64,000 nt of DNA. It comes from Leclercia adecarboxylata (lineage in GTDB: Bacteria; Pseudomonadota; Gammaproteobacteria; Enterobacterales; Enterobacteriaceae). A program made the position numbers and the translations under genes. The notes under the pieces are model-generated. The model made no database searches. It was not told where the DNA came from and saw only the letters and a list, made by a program, of their open reading frames with translations. Below are positions 18,781-27,465 of this stretch, one piece after another; the first letter of the stretch is position 1; every line of letters starts with the position of its first letter. The stretch lies in assembly GCA_002360945.1 (NCBI GenBank), contig DERO01000051.1:1-64000 (forward strand). Reading direction: 5' to 3'.

Positions 18781-20175
18781 ATGACGCAAGTAAATCGAGA
18801 GAATATTAATGACAGTACCCGGGCCCTGCACGCATTAGCTAAATTAATGCCAAAGTTATCGTCCCACGCCACCTTAACGGATCTGCTGGGGACGATTAAT
18901 CATACCTTTGGCGCCCAGCTCAGCTGGGTGATGATGCAGGATGATACGGGCCGGCCGCAGTTTGTCAGTGCCGGTGAATTAACCTGCCATCCGCTGGAAA
19001 TTAATGCGTTTCTTGCCAGCCTGTTATTGCAACGCCATCGCCGTTCATGGCAGGTCATCGGCTGGAAAGAGAATACAGGCGCGCTGATATTTCCTCCCGG
19101 GCACCCGGGTCACCTTCAATTACAGTGCGGGGTGCTGTGTAAAATGGCACCGCATCAGCACGGCTATTTCTTCCTGGGATTTACGCAACCGCAAAGCAGC
19201 ATTACCGTGTTGAAAGAGGTAATGATTATCCTGGTGGAAAAATTGAAGGATTTTGTCACCGGGCTCGTCGCCCGTGAACGCACGGCGAAAGAGATGCAGC
19301 GGACGATCGCCCAGTACAAAACGCTGTTTGAACGGGCGCCGGTGCTGATGAACTCTTTCGACAGGAATAGCCGCTGCATATTGTGGAATGTCGAATGCGA
19401 AAAGGTGTTTGGCTGGACGATGGCGGAGATCAACCTTCATGCCGATCCGCTGGCGCTGTTTTACCCTGACCCGGAGGTGCGTCGCCGGGTAAAGGAGTCG
19501 GTTAACACCACCCCGCTAAACGATATGTATGAATGGCACCCGGTGCGCCGGGACGGGATGCAACTGACGATCCTGTGGTCGAACATCTCCCTGCCGGACG
19601 GCTCAATCCTCAATATCGGGCTCGATATCACCGCCCGCAAAAAAGCGGAGCGGCAGTTGGAGATGAAGGCCATGACCGACGATCTGACGCGCTGCTTAAA
19701 TCGCTTTGCCATCCTGCAACAGATTGCCGTCGCCCTGGAGACCAGCCAGCGGCAGGAGGTCGACAGCCACTTCTCCATTCTGATGTTCGATCTGGATTTC
19801 TTTAAACAGATTAATGACCAGTGGGGCCATCTGGTGGGGGATGCCGCGCTGGTACACTTCTGCGACTGCCTGCGAGCGCTGCTCCCGCCTGGCTCGGCGT
19901 TAGGTCGGGTAGGCGGAGAGGAGTTTCTGCTGCTGCTGCCGAAGAGTCGCAGCGACGCGGCGGTGCAACTCTCCACCCGACTCCGCCAGGCGCTTGCCGT
20001 GACGCCGCTTAACGTTGGCAGTCGGACGCTGATCCTCTCCTTTAGCGCGGGAGTGGTAGAGGTGAGCGGCGAACAGCATGATACCTCCTCGTTACTCATT
20101 AGCGCAGATAAGGCACTTTATGATGCCAAACGCGCGGGAAGAGGAAAAACAATCGTCGCGGTTGATTATTTATAA
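18781..20175 (+). CDS. PAS-GGDEF diguanylate cyclase
   Basis: A 464-residue cytoplasmic protein likely to make cyclic di-GMP. The N-terminal 170 residues look like a GAF-type sensor region; a PAS domain follows (about 178-295, with FERAPVLMNSFDRNSRCILW and DITARKKAE at its end), then a GGDEF domain with the active-site motif GGEEF at 378-382. The inhibitory RxxD I-site is absent: the corresponding place reads PPGS, so product feedback at that site is not expected. No membrane segment is seen. It precedes pdeC in the same direction, 338 bases away, which suggests opposing control of one c-di-GMP pool. Not at this position in E. coli K-12. Confidence 0.88.
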   Translation: MTQVNRENINDSTRALHALAKLMPKLSSHATLTDLLGTINHTFGAQLSWVMMQDDTGRPQFVSAGELTCHPLEINAFLASLLLQRHRRSWQVIGWKENTGALIFPPGHPGHLQLQCGVLCKMAPHQHGYFFLGFTQPQSSITVLKEVMIILVEKLKDFVTGLVARERTAKEMQRTIAQYKTLFERAPVLMNSFDRNSRCILWNVECEKVFGWTMAEINLHADPLALFYPDPEVRRRVKESVNTTPLNDMYEWHPVRRDGMQLTILWSNISLPDGSILNIGLDITARKKAERQLEMKAMTDDLTRCLNRFAILQQIAVALETSQRQEVDSHFSILMFDLDFFKQINDQWGHLVGDAALVHFCDCLRALLPPGSALGRVGGEEFLLLLPKSRSDAAVQLSTRLRQALAVTPLNVGSRTLILSFSAGVVEVSGEQHDTSSLLISADKALYDAKRAGRGKTIVAVDYL

Positions 20176-20513
20176 ATCACTTTAATCATTATCGTGGGAT
20201 AAATAGCACAAAATTTCATGAGGAAGTTGCGCTTTTTTCACGCTGTCGGTAGTTTGACTTAATCGACGACATTCTGTTGAGTTATCCGGGAGCCTGGCTT
20301 TCAAAAAGGGTATTTATTTTACTTAATAAACAGGAAACGAATACTTTCAGTTTGGCTTACGGACAAATATTATCGGCATAACCAAATATTAGGTTATTGG
20401 TGTTAAAAGTCAGTTGCTAACTTCGCATGATTCATGCAACGTAATCACCTGTTTAGCAAAGCATCCGGCCTTCATGATTACAGGCACATAAAAAGCAGGG
20501 AAAAAGGGCGGAA
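20176..20513. other. Spacer between the GGDEF gene and pdeC
   Basis: About 340 AT-rich bases. No terminator, operator or small gene could be recognised; the pdeC promoter presumably lies here. Confidence 0.55.
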
Positions 20514-22100
20514 ATGAATCGTAACGCACGGGACAAGGTGCTGAGGATAGTCGGGGTTATCATGGTAGTTTCGCTACCTGTGATGCTTGCGCTATGGTTT
20601 GCCCAGCAACGCGCGGTTAACGAAACACGCAGCCAACTTAGTACCTTTGCTCAACTCGCTTTAGACAAAACTGAACTGGTCATTCAGCAGGTGGAGTTGG
20701 CTCGTCATACGGCTGAACAGTATTCAGGCGATATTTGCACCCCGGCACACCGACAGAATATGTTAAATATCGTCCGGGGGCGGCTTTACATTGCCGACCT
20801 GCTCTATGCTGATGGACGTGAATTCCGCTGCTCCACGACCAGCACCCCTGATATCCCCTATACGATTTCCGCTGCTAATTACCAACGCCAGCCTGACGTC
20901 TCTATCTATTATTACCGCGATACGCCGTTTTATGCGGGATATAAGATGACTTATATGCAATTAGGGCATTATGTGGTGGTGGTTAACCCCCTCACCTATA
21001 GCGAAGTGATGTCCTCTGATCGCTCGCTGGCGTGGGGGGTATTTGACACGGTGACCAATGCTTTTTTCTCGGTCAGCGAACAGGCGAATCAAAATGAATT
21101 AAAAACGCAGATTGGCAATAACGATTTCGCATTCCAGAACGAAGGCCGCTTTTATACTATAGTTCGCTCGGACAAGCGCCCGATTGCCGCCATTGTGTCA
21201 ACGACTAACCAGCGTTTTTACGAAGTGCTTTATCACCAGGCGACATTAACCCTACCGCTGGGGATGATCAGCAGCATTATTATTTTACTGATGTGGTCGC
21301 GAACGCGACGGGAATTTAATTCTCCGGGTCGCTTATTGCATCGGGCATTAAATAAAAGACAGCTTTGCCTGCACTACCAGCCGATTATTGATATTAAAAC
21401 CAACGTCTGTGTCGGGGCAGAGGCGCTGTTGCGATGGCCTGGTTTTAACGGCCCGGTGATGAGCCCGGTAGAATTTATCCCGCTGGCAGAAGAAGAGGGC
21501 ATGAGCGAGCGCATTACCGACTACGTGGTGGAAGAAGTCTTCAGCGACCTGGGCCCTTTCCTGGCCTGCAACCCGCATATCTATATCTCCATTAACCTGT
21601 CGGCCACGGACTTCCACTCTTCACGCCTGATTGCGATGATCACCGATAAGGCCCGCCACTACAACGTTCGTGCCCAGCAGATTAAAATCGAAGTGACCGA
21701 GCGCGGGTTCATCGACGTACCGAGAACCACACCGGTGATCCAGGCGTTTCGTCAGGCGGGATATGAAGTGGCGATCGATGATTTTGGTACCGGCTATTCC
21801 AACCTGCACAACCTCTACTCCCTGAACGTCGATATCCTGAAAATCGATAAATCCTTTATCGATACGCTGACCACCAACAGCACCAGCCACCTGATCGTCG
21901 AGCACATTATTGAAATGGCCCAGAGCCTGCGCTTAAAAACCATCGCGGAAGGGGTGGAAACGGCGGAACAGGTCACGTGGTTAAACAAGCGCGGCGTGCA
22001 GTATTGTCAGGGCTGGCACTTTGCAAAGGCGATGTCGCCGCAGGATTTCATGACCTGGCAGCAACAGCCTGTCGCAGCATCACTCGCCCACAGCCACTAA
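20514..22100 (+). CDS. pdeC: Cyclic di-GMP phosphodiesterase, CSS-EAL type
   Basis: PdeC (YjcC) hydrolyses cyclic di-GMP and is controlled by a disulfide in its periplasmic part. The 528-residue protein has a membrane helix (about 12-30), a periplasmic CSS-motif domain with cysteines in DICTP and FRCSTTS, a second helix (about 248-265), and a cytoplasmic EAL domain with EAL at 303-305, DDFGTGYSNL and EGVETAEQ. All metal-binding motifs are present, so it should be active. It ends overlapping the convergent soxS stop by a few bases; in E. coli and Klebsiella it is linked to oxidative stress. Confidence 0.95.
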   Translation: MNRNARDKVLRIVGVIMVVSLPVMLALWFAQQRAVNETRSQLSTFAQLALDKTELVIQQVELARHTAEQYSGDICTPAHRQNMLNIVRGRLYIADLLYADGREFRCSTTSTPDIPYTISAANYQRQPDVSIYYYRDTPFYAGYKMTYMQLGHYVVVVNPLTYSEVMSSDRSLAWGVFDTVTNAFFSVSEQANQNELKTQIGNNDFAFQNEGRFYTIVRSDKRPIAAIVSTTNQRFYEVLYHQATLTLPLGMISSIIILLMWSRTRREFNSPGRLLHRALNKRQLCLHYQPIIDIKTNVCVGAEALLRWPGFNGPVMSPVEFIPLAEEEGMSERITDYVVEEVFSDLGPFLACNPHIYISINLSATDFHSSRLIAMITDKARHYNVRAQQIKIEVTERGFIDVPRTTPVIQAFRQAGYEVAIDDFGTGYSNLHNLYSLNVDILKIDKSFIDTLTTNSTSHLIVEHIIEMAQSLRLKTIAEGVETAEQVTWLNKRGVQYCQGWHFAKAMSPQDFMTWQQQPVAASLAHSH

Positions 22101-22423
22101 TTCAGCTGATGACGGTAGTCGCTGGGGGTGCGATCAAACTCACGGCGGAATACGCGGGAAAACGTCTGCTGCGAGACATAGCCCAGATCCATGGCGATAT
22201 CAAAAATAGGACGCTGGGTCGTGCGCAGCGCCTGAGCGGCCAACAATAACCGGCGTTGACGAATGTACTCGCCCAGCGTCTGGTGCATCACGGCGCGGAA
22301 CATTCTCTGTAAATACCACTTCGAATAACCTGACTTTTTCGCCACCACATCGATACTCAAGGGTTGATCGATATGGTCATCCATCCATTCAATAAGTGTC
22401 TGAATAATTTGTTGATGCGACAT
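22097..22423 (-). CDS. soxS: Superoxide response activator SoxS (AraC family)
   Basis: SoxS switches on the superoxide and drug-resistance regulon and consists only of the two-helix-turn-helix AraC DNA-binding unit. The 108-residue chain has KKSGYSKWYLQRMFR (first helix pair) and DLGYVSQQTFSRVFRREF (second), and ends YRHQLN, one residue longer than E. coli SoxS. ATG 22423 is chosen by agreement with the E. coli N-terminus MSHQ. Transcription starts from a SoxR-controlled promoter in the soxS/soxR spacer. Its end overlaps pdeC tail-to-tail. Confidence 0.97.
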   Translation of the reverse strand: MSHQQIIQTLIEWMDDHIDQPLSIDVVAKKSGYSKWYLQRMFRAVMHQTLGEYIRQRRLLLAAQALRTTQRPIFDIAMDLGYVSQQTFSRVFRREFDRTPSDYRHQLN

Positions 22424-22482
22424 AAAGCAGCCTCCCTCTGGGTACACCTGTGTCTATAGATTCGTCGTTTTGTCTGCGGGCG

Positions 22483-22513
22483 AGTATAATTCCTCAAGTT
22501 AACTTGAGGTAAA
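22483..22513 (-). promoter_or_regulatory. soxS promoter with SoxR operator
   Basis: Leftward -35 TTTACC and -10 TATACT are separated by 19 bases, the overlong spacing that MerR-family SoxR corrects by bending DNA. Between them lies the perfect 18-base palindrome CCTCAAGTTAACTTGAGG at 22492-22509, the SoxR site. As I remember it, this matches E. coli almost base for base. Confidence 0.96.
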
Positions 22514-22521
22514 GAGGTTTT

Positions 22522-22980
22522 ATGGAAAAGAAATTACCCCGGATAAAACCGCTGTTGACCCCGGGCGAGGTAGCCAGGCGCAGCGGCGTGGCGGTGTCGG
22601 CACTGCATTTCTATGAAAGCAAAGGGTTAATTAAGAGCATTCGCAACACCGGTAACCAGCGGCGTTATACCCGCGACGTGCTGCGCTACGTGGCGATCAT
22701 TAAGATTGCCCAACGCATTGGCATCCCGCTCGCCACCATTGGCGAGGCGTTCGGCATCCTGCCGGAGGGGCATACCCTGAGTGCGAAGGAGTGGAAGGCG
22801 CTATCCTCCCAGTGGCGGGACGAGCTGGATCGGCGCATTCATACTCTGGAGGCGCTGCGGGATGAACTGGACGGCTGCATTGGCTGCGGATGCCTGTCGC
22901 GCAGCGACTGCCCGCTGCGTAACCCTGGCGACAGACTGGGCGAACAGGGCACCGGTGCGCGGCTACTGGAAGAGGATTAG
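22522..22980 (+). CDS. soxR: Redox-sensing regulator SoxR (MerR family)
   Basis: SoxR senses redox-cycling compounds through a [2Fe-2S] cluster and activates soxS. The 152-residue protein has the MerR winged helix ([20 protein letters not shown], about 12-31), a dimerisation helix and the cluster cysteines 119, 122, 124 and 130 in [12 protein letters not shown]. It starts 13 bases after the SoxR operator, so SoxR also represses itself. A bidirectional terminator follows, shared with a probable antisense-facing small RNA. Confidence 0.98.
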   Translation: MEKKLPRIKPLLTPGEVARRSGVAVSALHFYESKGLIKSIRNTGNQRRYTRDVLRYVAIIKIAQRIGIPLATIGEAFGILPEGHTLSAKEWKALSSQWRDELDRRIHTLEALRDELDGCIGCGCLSRSDCPLRNPGDRLGEQGTGARLLEED

Positions 22981-22990
22981 CCCGCTGCCT

Positions 22991-23026
22991 AAAAAACTAA
23001 AGCGCCACAGGGGCGCTTTAGTTTAT
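22991..23026. terminator. Bidirectional terminator of soxR and the small RNA
   Basis: AAACTAAAGCGCC-ACAGG-GGCGCTTTAGTTT hairpin with A-run on the left and T-rich on the right, so it can end transcripts from both sides. Confidence 0.92.
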
Positions 23027-23132
23027 TCCCGGTCTTTGTCTTTCTCTCTATCCCGCTGGTTCACAGGAGGGTTTCCCCCGACATCAACACCCCTCAGTCG
23101 AGCATGCTTTGGAGGTTCCGGTTTGTGCTGAC
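22991..23132 (-). ncRNA. sraL: Probable SraL (RyjA) small RNA
   Basis: In E. coli and Salmonella the roughly 140-nt, sigma-S-dependent SraL RNA is transcribed toward soxR and ends in the shared terminator. Here, read leftward, TAGACT inside CCTAGACTTAAA (23139-23144) is a good extended -10 of the sigma-S type; a start about 7 bases later and the strong U-ended hairpin give a transcript of about 142 nt. Position, length, strand and promoter type all fit. The sequence itself could not be compared, so the name rests on synteny. Confidence 0.65.
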
Positions 23133-23253
23133 AATTTAAGTCTAGGCCGGGGCCCCGGGTTTGCCAGCGCCACTGCGCAAAAACTCGGCGAAATTTTTTC
23201 GCCAGGTTGTGCAATTTTCTATAGTTAGTGGATAAGCCCAACTGGAGATGACC

Positions 23254-23925
23254 ATGATTAAGGTCCACCACCTCAACCAGTCCCGATCCCAGCGCGTGCT
23301 CTGGGCGCTGGAAGAGCTCTCACTGTCCTATCAGATTGAACGTTATCAGCGGGATAAGACCATGATGGCGCCCGCCGCGTTGCGCAAAGTCCATCCGCTG
23401 GGCAAATCTCCGGTGCTGGAGGATAACGGCCTGATCCTGGCGGAGTCGGGCGCTATCCTCGAATACCTGCAGGAGACCTACGATCCCGGGTCACAGCTTA
23501 AGCCGCAGGATCGCGAGCTGAAACTGCACTACCGTTTCTGGCTCCATTACGCGGAAGGTTCCCTGATGCCGCTGCTGCTGATGAAGCTGGTCTTCTCCAG
23601 CCTCGGTAAACCGCCGATTCCGTTTGGCCTGCGCTCGCTGGGCAAAGTGCTGGGGCAGGGGGTACAGAAGGCGTATCTCAACAAACAACTGGAAACCCAC
23701 GCCCGTTTTCTGGAGTCCTGGCTGAAGGATCACCGCTGGTTTGCCGGGGATCATCTCAGCATGGCGGATGTGCAGATGAGCTTCCCGGTGTTTGCCCTGC
23801 TGAAGCGTGGCGGCATCGAGGATCTTCCTCACCTGCAGAGGTGGATGAAAAACGTCGAAATGCGTCCGGCCTGGCAGCGGGCGATCCAGCAGGGCGGTCC
23901 ATTCGAAATCCCTGGCGAGGCCTGA
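23254..23925 (+). CDS. Glutathione S-transferase family protein
   Basis: A 223-residue cytosolic GST: thioredoxin-like N-terminal domain (about 1-80, with SRSQRVLWALEEL near the start and the glutathione-contact LGKSPVLEDNGLILAESGA, here about 47-65) and an all-helical C-terminal domain with LSMADVQMSFPV (about 168-179). The substrate is unknown. The ATG at 23254 is preferred over 23248 because GGAG ends directly at the earlier ATG, while it is 6 bases from the later one. It lies next to soxR, so a role in redox or electrophile stress is plausible but no SoxS site is seen. Confidence 0.87.
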   Translation: MIKVHHLNQSRSQRVLWALEELSLSYQIERYQRDKTMMAPAALRKVHPLGKSPVLEDNGLILAESGAILEYLQETYDPGSQLKPQDRELKLHYRFWLHYAEGSLMPLLLMKLVFSSLGKPPIPFGLRSLGKVLGQGVQKAYLNKQLETHARFLESWLKDHRWFAGDHLSMADVQMSFPVFALLKRGGIEDLPHLQRWMKNVEMRPAWQRAIQQGGPFEIPGEA

Positions 23926-23948
23926 AAATGTTATCAAATTGCGCATTC

Positions 23949-23964
23949 ACGATAACGTTTGCGC
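23949..23964. promoter_or_regulatory. Putative PurR box 1 upstream of ghxP
   Basis: ACGATAACGTTTGCGC fits the PurR operator ACGCAAACGTTTGCGT at most positions, centred on AACGTT. It is about 260 bases before ghxP. Confidence 0.6.
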
Positions 23965-24047
23965 ATACTCTGTCTACTTCTTCACCACCTCGTACGGAAA
24001 TTAGCGAAAAACGGCAAAGTTAAGTTGAAAACGCCCATCTTTAGGCC

Positions 24048-24063
24048 GGATAATCGTTTGCCT
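24048..24063. promoter_or_regulatory. Weak PurR-like site upstream of ghxP
   Basis: GGATAATCGTTTGCCT keeps the CGTTTGC right half of the PurR operator but has a poor left half. It lies between two better matches and may be chance. Confidence 0.35.
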
Positions 24064-24092
24064 TTAATTCAACACCCGTTTTGTCAGCGCGA

Positions 24093-24108
24093 AGCTAAAC
24101 GTTTGCTT
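24093..24108. promoter_or_regulatory. Putative PurR box 2 upstream of ghxP
   Basis: AGCTAAACGTTTGCTT has the central AAACGTTTGC of the PurR operator, about 115 bases before ghxP. A purine-controlled purine-base importer is biologically sensible. Confidence 0.6.
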
Positions 24109-24223
24109 TTTTTATGACGCCCCTCTTTGTCATAAACGCAGCACAGGGATAAGACGTTTCGCTGGTCGTGGAGTGTCCATCACGCTGACCGACGACGATA
24201 ATAATTTTCAGGGGATGTTTTCT

Positions 24224-25573
24224 ATGTCTACGCCATCTGCGCGTACCGGCGGTTCACTCGACGCCATGTTCAAAATTTCTGCCCGCGGCAGTACCGTGCG
24301 TCAGGAGATCGTTGCCGGTCTGACGACCTTCCTGGCGATGGTCTACTCGGTGATCGTGGTCCCGGGCATGCTGGGCAAAGCCGGTTTCCCACCGGCGGCG
24401 GTCTTTGTCGCCACCTGTCTGGTGGCCGGTGTCGGCTCCATCGTAATGGGTCTGTGGGCCAACCTGCCGCTGGCGATCGGTTGCGCCATCTCATTGACCG
24501 CGTTTACCGCATTCAGCCTGGTGCTGGGCCAGCACATCAGCGTGCCGGTTGCGCTGGGTGCTGTGTTCCTGATGGGTGTGCTGTTTACCATTATTTCCGC
24601 CACCGGTATCCGTAGCTGGATCCTCCGCAACCTGCCGCAGGGCGTTGCGCACGGCACCGGGATTGGTATCGGCCTGTTTCTGCTGCTGATTGCCGCCAAC
24701 GGCGTTGGTCTGGTGATCAAGAACCCGCTGGACGGTCTGCCGGTTGCGCTGGGTAATTTCGCCAGCTTCCCGGTGATCATGTCGCTGATTGGCCTGGCGG
24801 TGATCATCGGTCTGGAAAAACTGAAAGTGCCGGGCGGCATCCTGCTGACCATCATCGGCGTCTCTGTGGTGGGGCTGATTTTCGATCCCGCGGTGCACTT
24901 CTCCGGCGTGTTCGCCATGCCATCCCTGAGCGATGAAAACGGCAACTCGCTGATCGGCAGCCTGGATATCATGGGCGCGCTGAACCCGGTGGTACTGCCA
25001 AGCGTGCTGGCGCTGGTGATGACCGCGGTCTTCGACGCCACCGGCACCATCCGCGCGGTAGCGGGCCAGGCGAACCTGCTGGATAAAGACGGTCAGATTA
25101 TCGATGGCGGCAAAGCGCTGACCACCGACTCCCTGAGCAGCGTCTTCTCCGGTCTGGTGGGTGCCGCGCCGGCAGCCGTGTATATCGAATCCGCGGCGGG
25201 TACGGCGGCAGGCGGGAAAACCGGTCTGACGGCGATCACCATCGGCGTGCTGTTCCTGCTGATCCTGTTCCTTGCCCCGCTCTCTTATCTGGTGCCGGCC
25301 TACGCGACCGCGCCTGCGCTGATGTACGTTGGCCTGCTGATGCTGAGCAACGTGGCGAAAATCGATTTTGCCGACTTCGTTGATGCGATGGCGGGTCTGA
25401 TTACCGCAGTGTTCATCGTGCTGACCTGTAATATCGTCACCGGCATCATGATCGGTTTCGCCTCGCTGGTGATCGGCCGTATCGTTTCCGGTGAATGGCG
25501 CAAGCTGAACATCGGTACGGTAGTGATTGCCGTGGCGCTGGTGGCGTTCTACGCGGGCGGTTGGGCTATCTAA
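24224..25573 (+). CDS. ghxP: Guanine/hypoxanthine:proton symporter
   Basis: GhxP (YjcD) takes up guanine and hypoxanthine with protons across the inner membrane. The 449-residue protein of the NCS2/AzgA-like family has 13-14 membrane segments, including [20 protein letters not shown] near the start and the conserved [15 protein letters not shown] (about 267-281) and [15 protein letters not shown] (about 321-335) loops. ATG 24224 is chosen since AGGGGA precedes it and the length equals E. coli. Three PurR-like sites upstream suggest purine repression. Confidence 0.95.
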   Translation: MSTPSARTGGSLDAMFKISARGSTVRQEIVAGLTTFLAMVYSVIVVPGMLGKAGFPPAAVFVATCLVAGVGSIVMGLWANLPLAIGCAISLTAFTAFSLVLGQHISVPVALGAVFLMGVLFTIISATGIRSWILRNLPQGVAHGTGIGIGLFLLLIAANGVGLVIKNPLDGLPVALGNFASFPVIMSLIGLAVIIGLEKLKVPGGILLTIIGVSVVGLIFDPAVHFSGVFAMPSLSDENGNSLIGSLDIMGALNPVVLPSVLALVMTAVFDATGTIRAVAGQANLLDKDGQIIDGGKALTTDSLSSVFSGLVGAAPAAVYIESAAGTAAGGKTGLTAITIGVLFLLILFLAPLSYLVPAYATAPALMYVGLLMLSNVAKIDFADFVDAMAGLITAVFIVLTCNIVTGIMIGFASLVIGRIVSGEWRKLNIGTVVIAVALVAFYAGGWAI

Positions 25574-25593
25574 GCTGTCAACTGCGTAAAAAG

Positions 25594-25620
25594 ACGGGTG
25601 GCTAAGGCCGCCCGTTTTTA
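25594..25620 (+). terminator. Terminator of ghxP
   Basis: ACGGGTGGC-TAAG-GCCGCCCGT hairpin followed by TTTTTATTTT. Confidence 0.88.
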
Positions 25621-25724
25621 TTTTCGGAACACATCTTGTTGCCTTATGCGTTACTCTGGGGGAGATACACTGTGGCAAGATGCCAGTGATGTAAACGTAC
25701 AGAAATCTCGCAAACAGGGAACGC

Positions 25725-27371
25725 ATGGAAATCTTCTTCACAATACTCATCATGACCCTTTTGGTCTCCCTCTCCGGGGTAGTTACCCGCGTACTGCCCT
25801 TCCAGTTACCGCTGCCGCTGATGCAGATCGCCATCGGTGCTCTGCTGGCGTGGCCGACGTTCGGATTGCATGTCGAGTTTGATCCCGAACTGTTTCTGGT
25901 ACTGTTTATTCCTCCTCTGCTGTTTGCCGACGGCTGGAAAACCCCGACCCGTGAGTTTCTTGAACACGGGCGCGAAATCTTCGGCCTGGCGCTGGCGCTG
26001 GTGGTGGTCACCGTGGTGGGGATTGGTTTTCTCATCTATTGGGTGGTGCCGGGGATCCCGCTGATACCGGCCTTTGCGCTGGCGGCGGTACTGTCACCCA
26101 CCGATGCCGTGGCGCTGTCCGGGATCGTCGGTGAAGGGCGCATTCCGAAGAAAATCATGGGCATCCTGCAGGGCGAGGCGCTGATGAACGACGCCTCCGG
26201 CCTGGTGGCGCTGAAGTTTGCCGTCGCCGTGGCGATGGGCACCATGGTCTTCACCATCGGCGGGGCGTCCGTTGAATTCTTCAAAGTGGCCATTGGCGGC
26301 ATTTTGGCTGGGTTTGTGGTGAGCTGGCTGTATGGCCGTTCACTGCGCTTCCTCAGCCGCTGGGGCGGCGACGAACCCGCCACGCAAATCGTGCTGCTGT
26401 TCCTGCTGCCGTTCGCCTCTTATCTGATAGCAGAACACATCGGCGTGTCGGGTATTCTGGCCGCGGTGGCGGCGGGGATGACCATCACTCGCGCCGGGGT
26501 TATGCGCCGCGCGCCGCTGGCGATGCGCCTGCGCGCGAACAGCACCTGGTCGATGCTGGAGTTTGTCTTTAACGGCATGGTGTTCCTGCTGTTGGGTCTG
26601 CAGTTGCCGGGGATCCTCGAGTCCTCCCTGGTGGCGGCCGAGGCCGACCCGAATGTTGAAACCTGGATGCTGTTTACCGACATCGTGCTCATTTACGCCG
26701 CGCTGATGCTGGTGCGTTTCGGCTGGCTGTGGACGATGAAAAACTTCAGCATGCGTTTCCTGAAAAAGAAACCGATGGAGTTTGGCTCCTGGACCACGCG
26801 CGAACTGCTGATTTCCACCTTCGCCGGGGTGCGTGGGGCGATTACGCTGGCTGGTGTGCTCTCCATTCCACTGCTGCTGCCGACCGGTGACGTCTTCCCG
26901 GCCCGCTACGAGCTGGTGTTCCTCGCCGCCGGGGTGATCCTCTTCTCGCTGTTTGTCGGCGTGGTGATGCTGCCGATTCTGCTGCAACATATGGAAGTCG
27001 GCGATCACGTTCAGCAGCATAAAGAGGCGCGTATTGCCCGGGCAGCAACCGCTGAAGTGGCGATTGTCGCTATCCAGAAGATGGAGGAGCGTCTGGCCGC
27101 GGATACCGAAGAGAACATCGATAACCAGCTGCTGAAAGAGGTGAGTTCGCGGGTGATTGGTAACCTGCGTCGCCGTGCGGATGGCCGCAACGACGTGGAA
27201 AGCTCGCTGATGGAAGAGAACCTCGAACGCCGCTTCCGCCTGGCCGCGCTGCGCTCTGAACGCGCGGAGCTGTACCACCTGCGCGCGACCCGGGAGATCA
27301 GCAACGAGACGCTGCAGAAGCTGCTGCACGATCTCGATTTGATGGAAGCGTTGTTGATAGAGAAGCAGTAG
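25725..27371 (+). CDS. yjcE: Cation:proton antiporter, CPA1 family
   Basis: A 548-residue inner-membrane protein of the NhaP/CPA1 Na+(K+)/H+ antiporter group. It has about 12 membrane segments, with the conserved LSPTDAVALSGIVGE (about 123-137) and GEALMNDASGLVALK (about 147-161) transport-site motifs containing the key aspartates, and a charged cytoplasmic C-terminal tail (about 420-548). The length is one residue less than E. coli YjcE. The ion and physiological role are not settled. It stands alone after ghxP and ends before a repeat and a bidirectional terminator. Confidence 0.94.
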   Translation: MEIFFTILIMTLLVSLSGVVTRVLPFQLPLPLMQIAIGALLAWPTFGLHVEFDPELFLVLFIPPLLFADGWKTPTREFLEHGREIFGLALALVVVTVVGIGFLIYWVVPGIPLIPAFALAAVLSPTDAVALSGIVGEGRIPKKIMGILQGEALMNDASGLVALKFAVAVAMGTMVFTIGGASVEFFKVAIGGILAGFVVSWLYGRSLRFLSRWGGDEPATQIVLLFLLPFASYLIAEHIGVSGILAAVAAGMTITRAGVMRRAPLAMRLRANSTWSMLEFVFNGMVFLLLGLQLPGILESSLVAAEADPNVETWMLFTDIVLIYAALMLVRFGWLWTMKNFSMRFLKKKPMEFGSWTTRELLISTFAGVRGAITLAGVLSIPLLLPTGDVFPARYELVFLAAGVILFSLFVGVVMLPILLQHMEVGDHVQQHKEARIARAATAEVAIVAIQKMEERLAADTEENIDNQLLKEVSSRVIGNLRRRADGRNDVESSLMEENLERRFRLAALRSERAELYHLRATREISNETLQKLLHDLDLMEALLIEKQ

Positions 27372-27376
27372 GGTGA

Positions 27377-27423
27377 GTGCGGTCTGATGCCCTCACCCCA
27401 GCCCTCTCCCACAGGGAGAGGGT
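27377..27423. repeat. GGGAGAGGG-type repeat with conserved flank
   Basis: One unit: TGCGGTCTGATGCCCTCACC then CCAGCCCTCTCCC-ACA-GGGAGAGGG. The same flank recurs near 47.0, 50.7 and 62.3 kb. Confidence 0.8.
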
Positions 27424-27432
27424 GCAAACACT

Positions 27433-27462
27433 CAAAACGGTAACCTGGCGGTTACCGTTTTG
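27433..27462. terminator. Bidirectional terminator between yjcE and the LysR gene
   Basis: A perfect 13-base stem CAAAACGGTAACC / GGTTACCGTTTTG with loop TGGC; A- and T-ends on the two sides suit termination in both directions. Confidence 0.88.
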
Positions 27463-27465
27463 CGT

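Noticed and set aside
23023-23271. 82-codon frame on the minus strand after soxR
   Set aside because: It overlaps the probable SraL RNA and its promoter, and starts inside the GST gene; composition is not protein-like.
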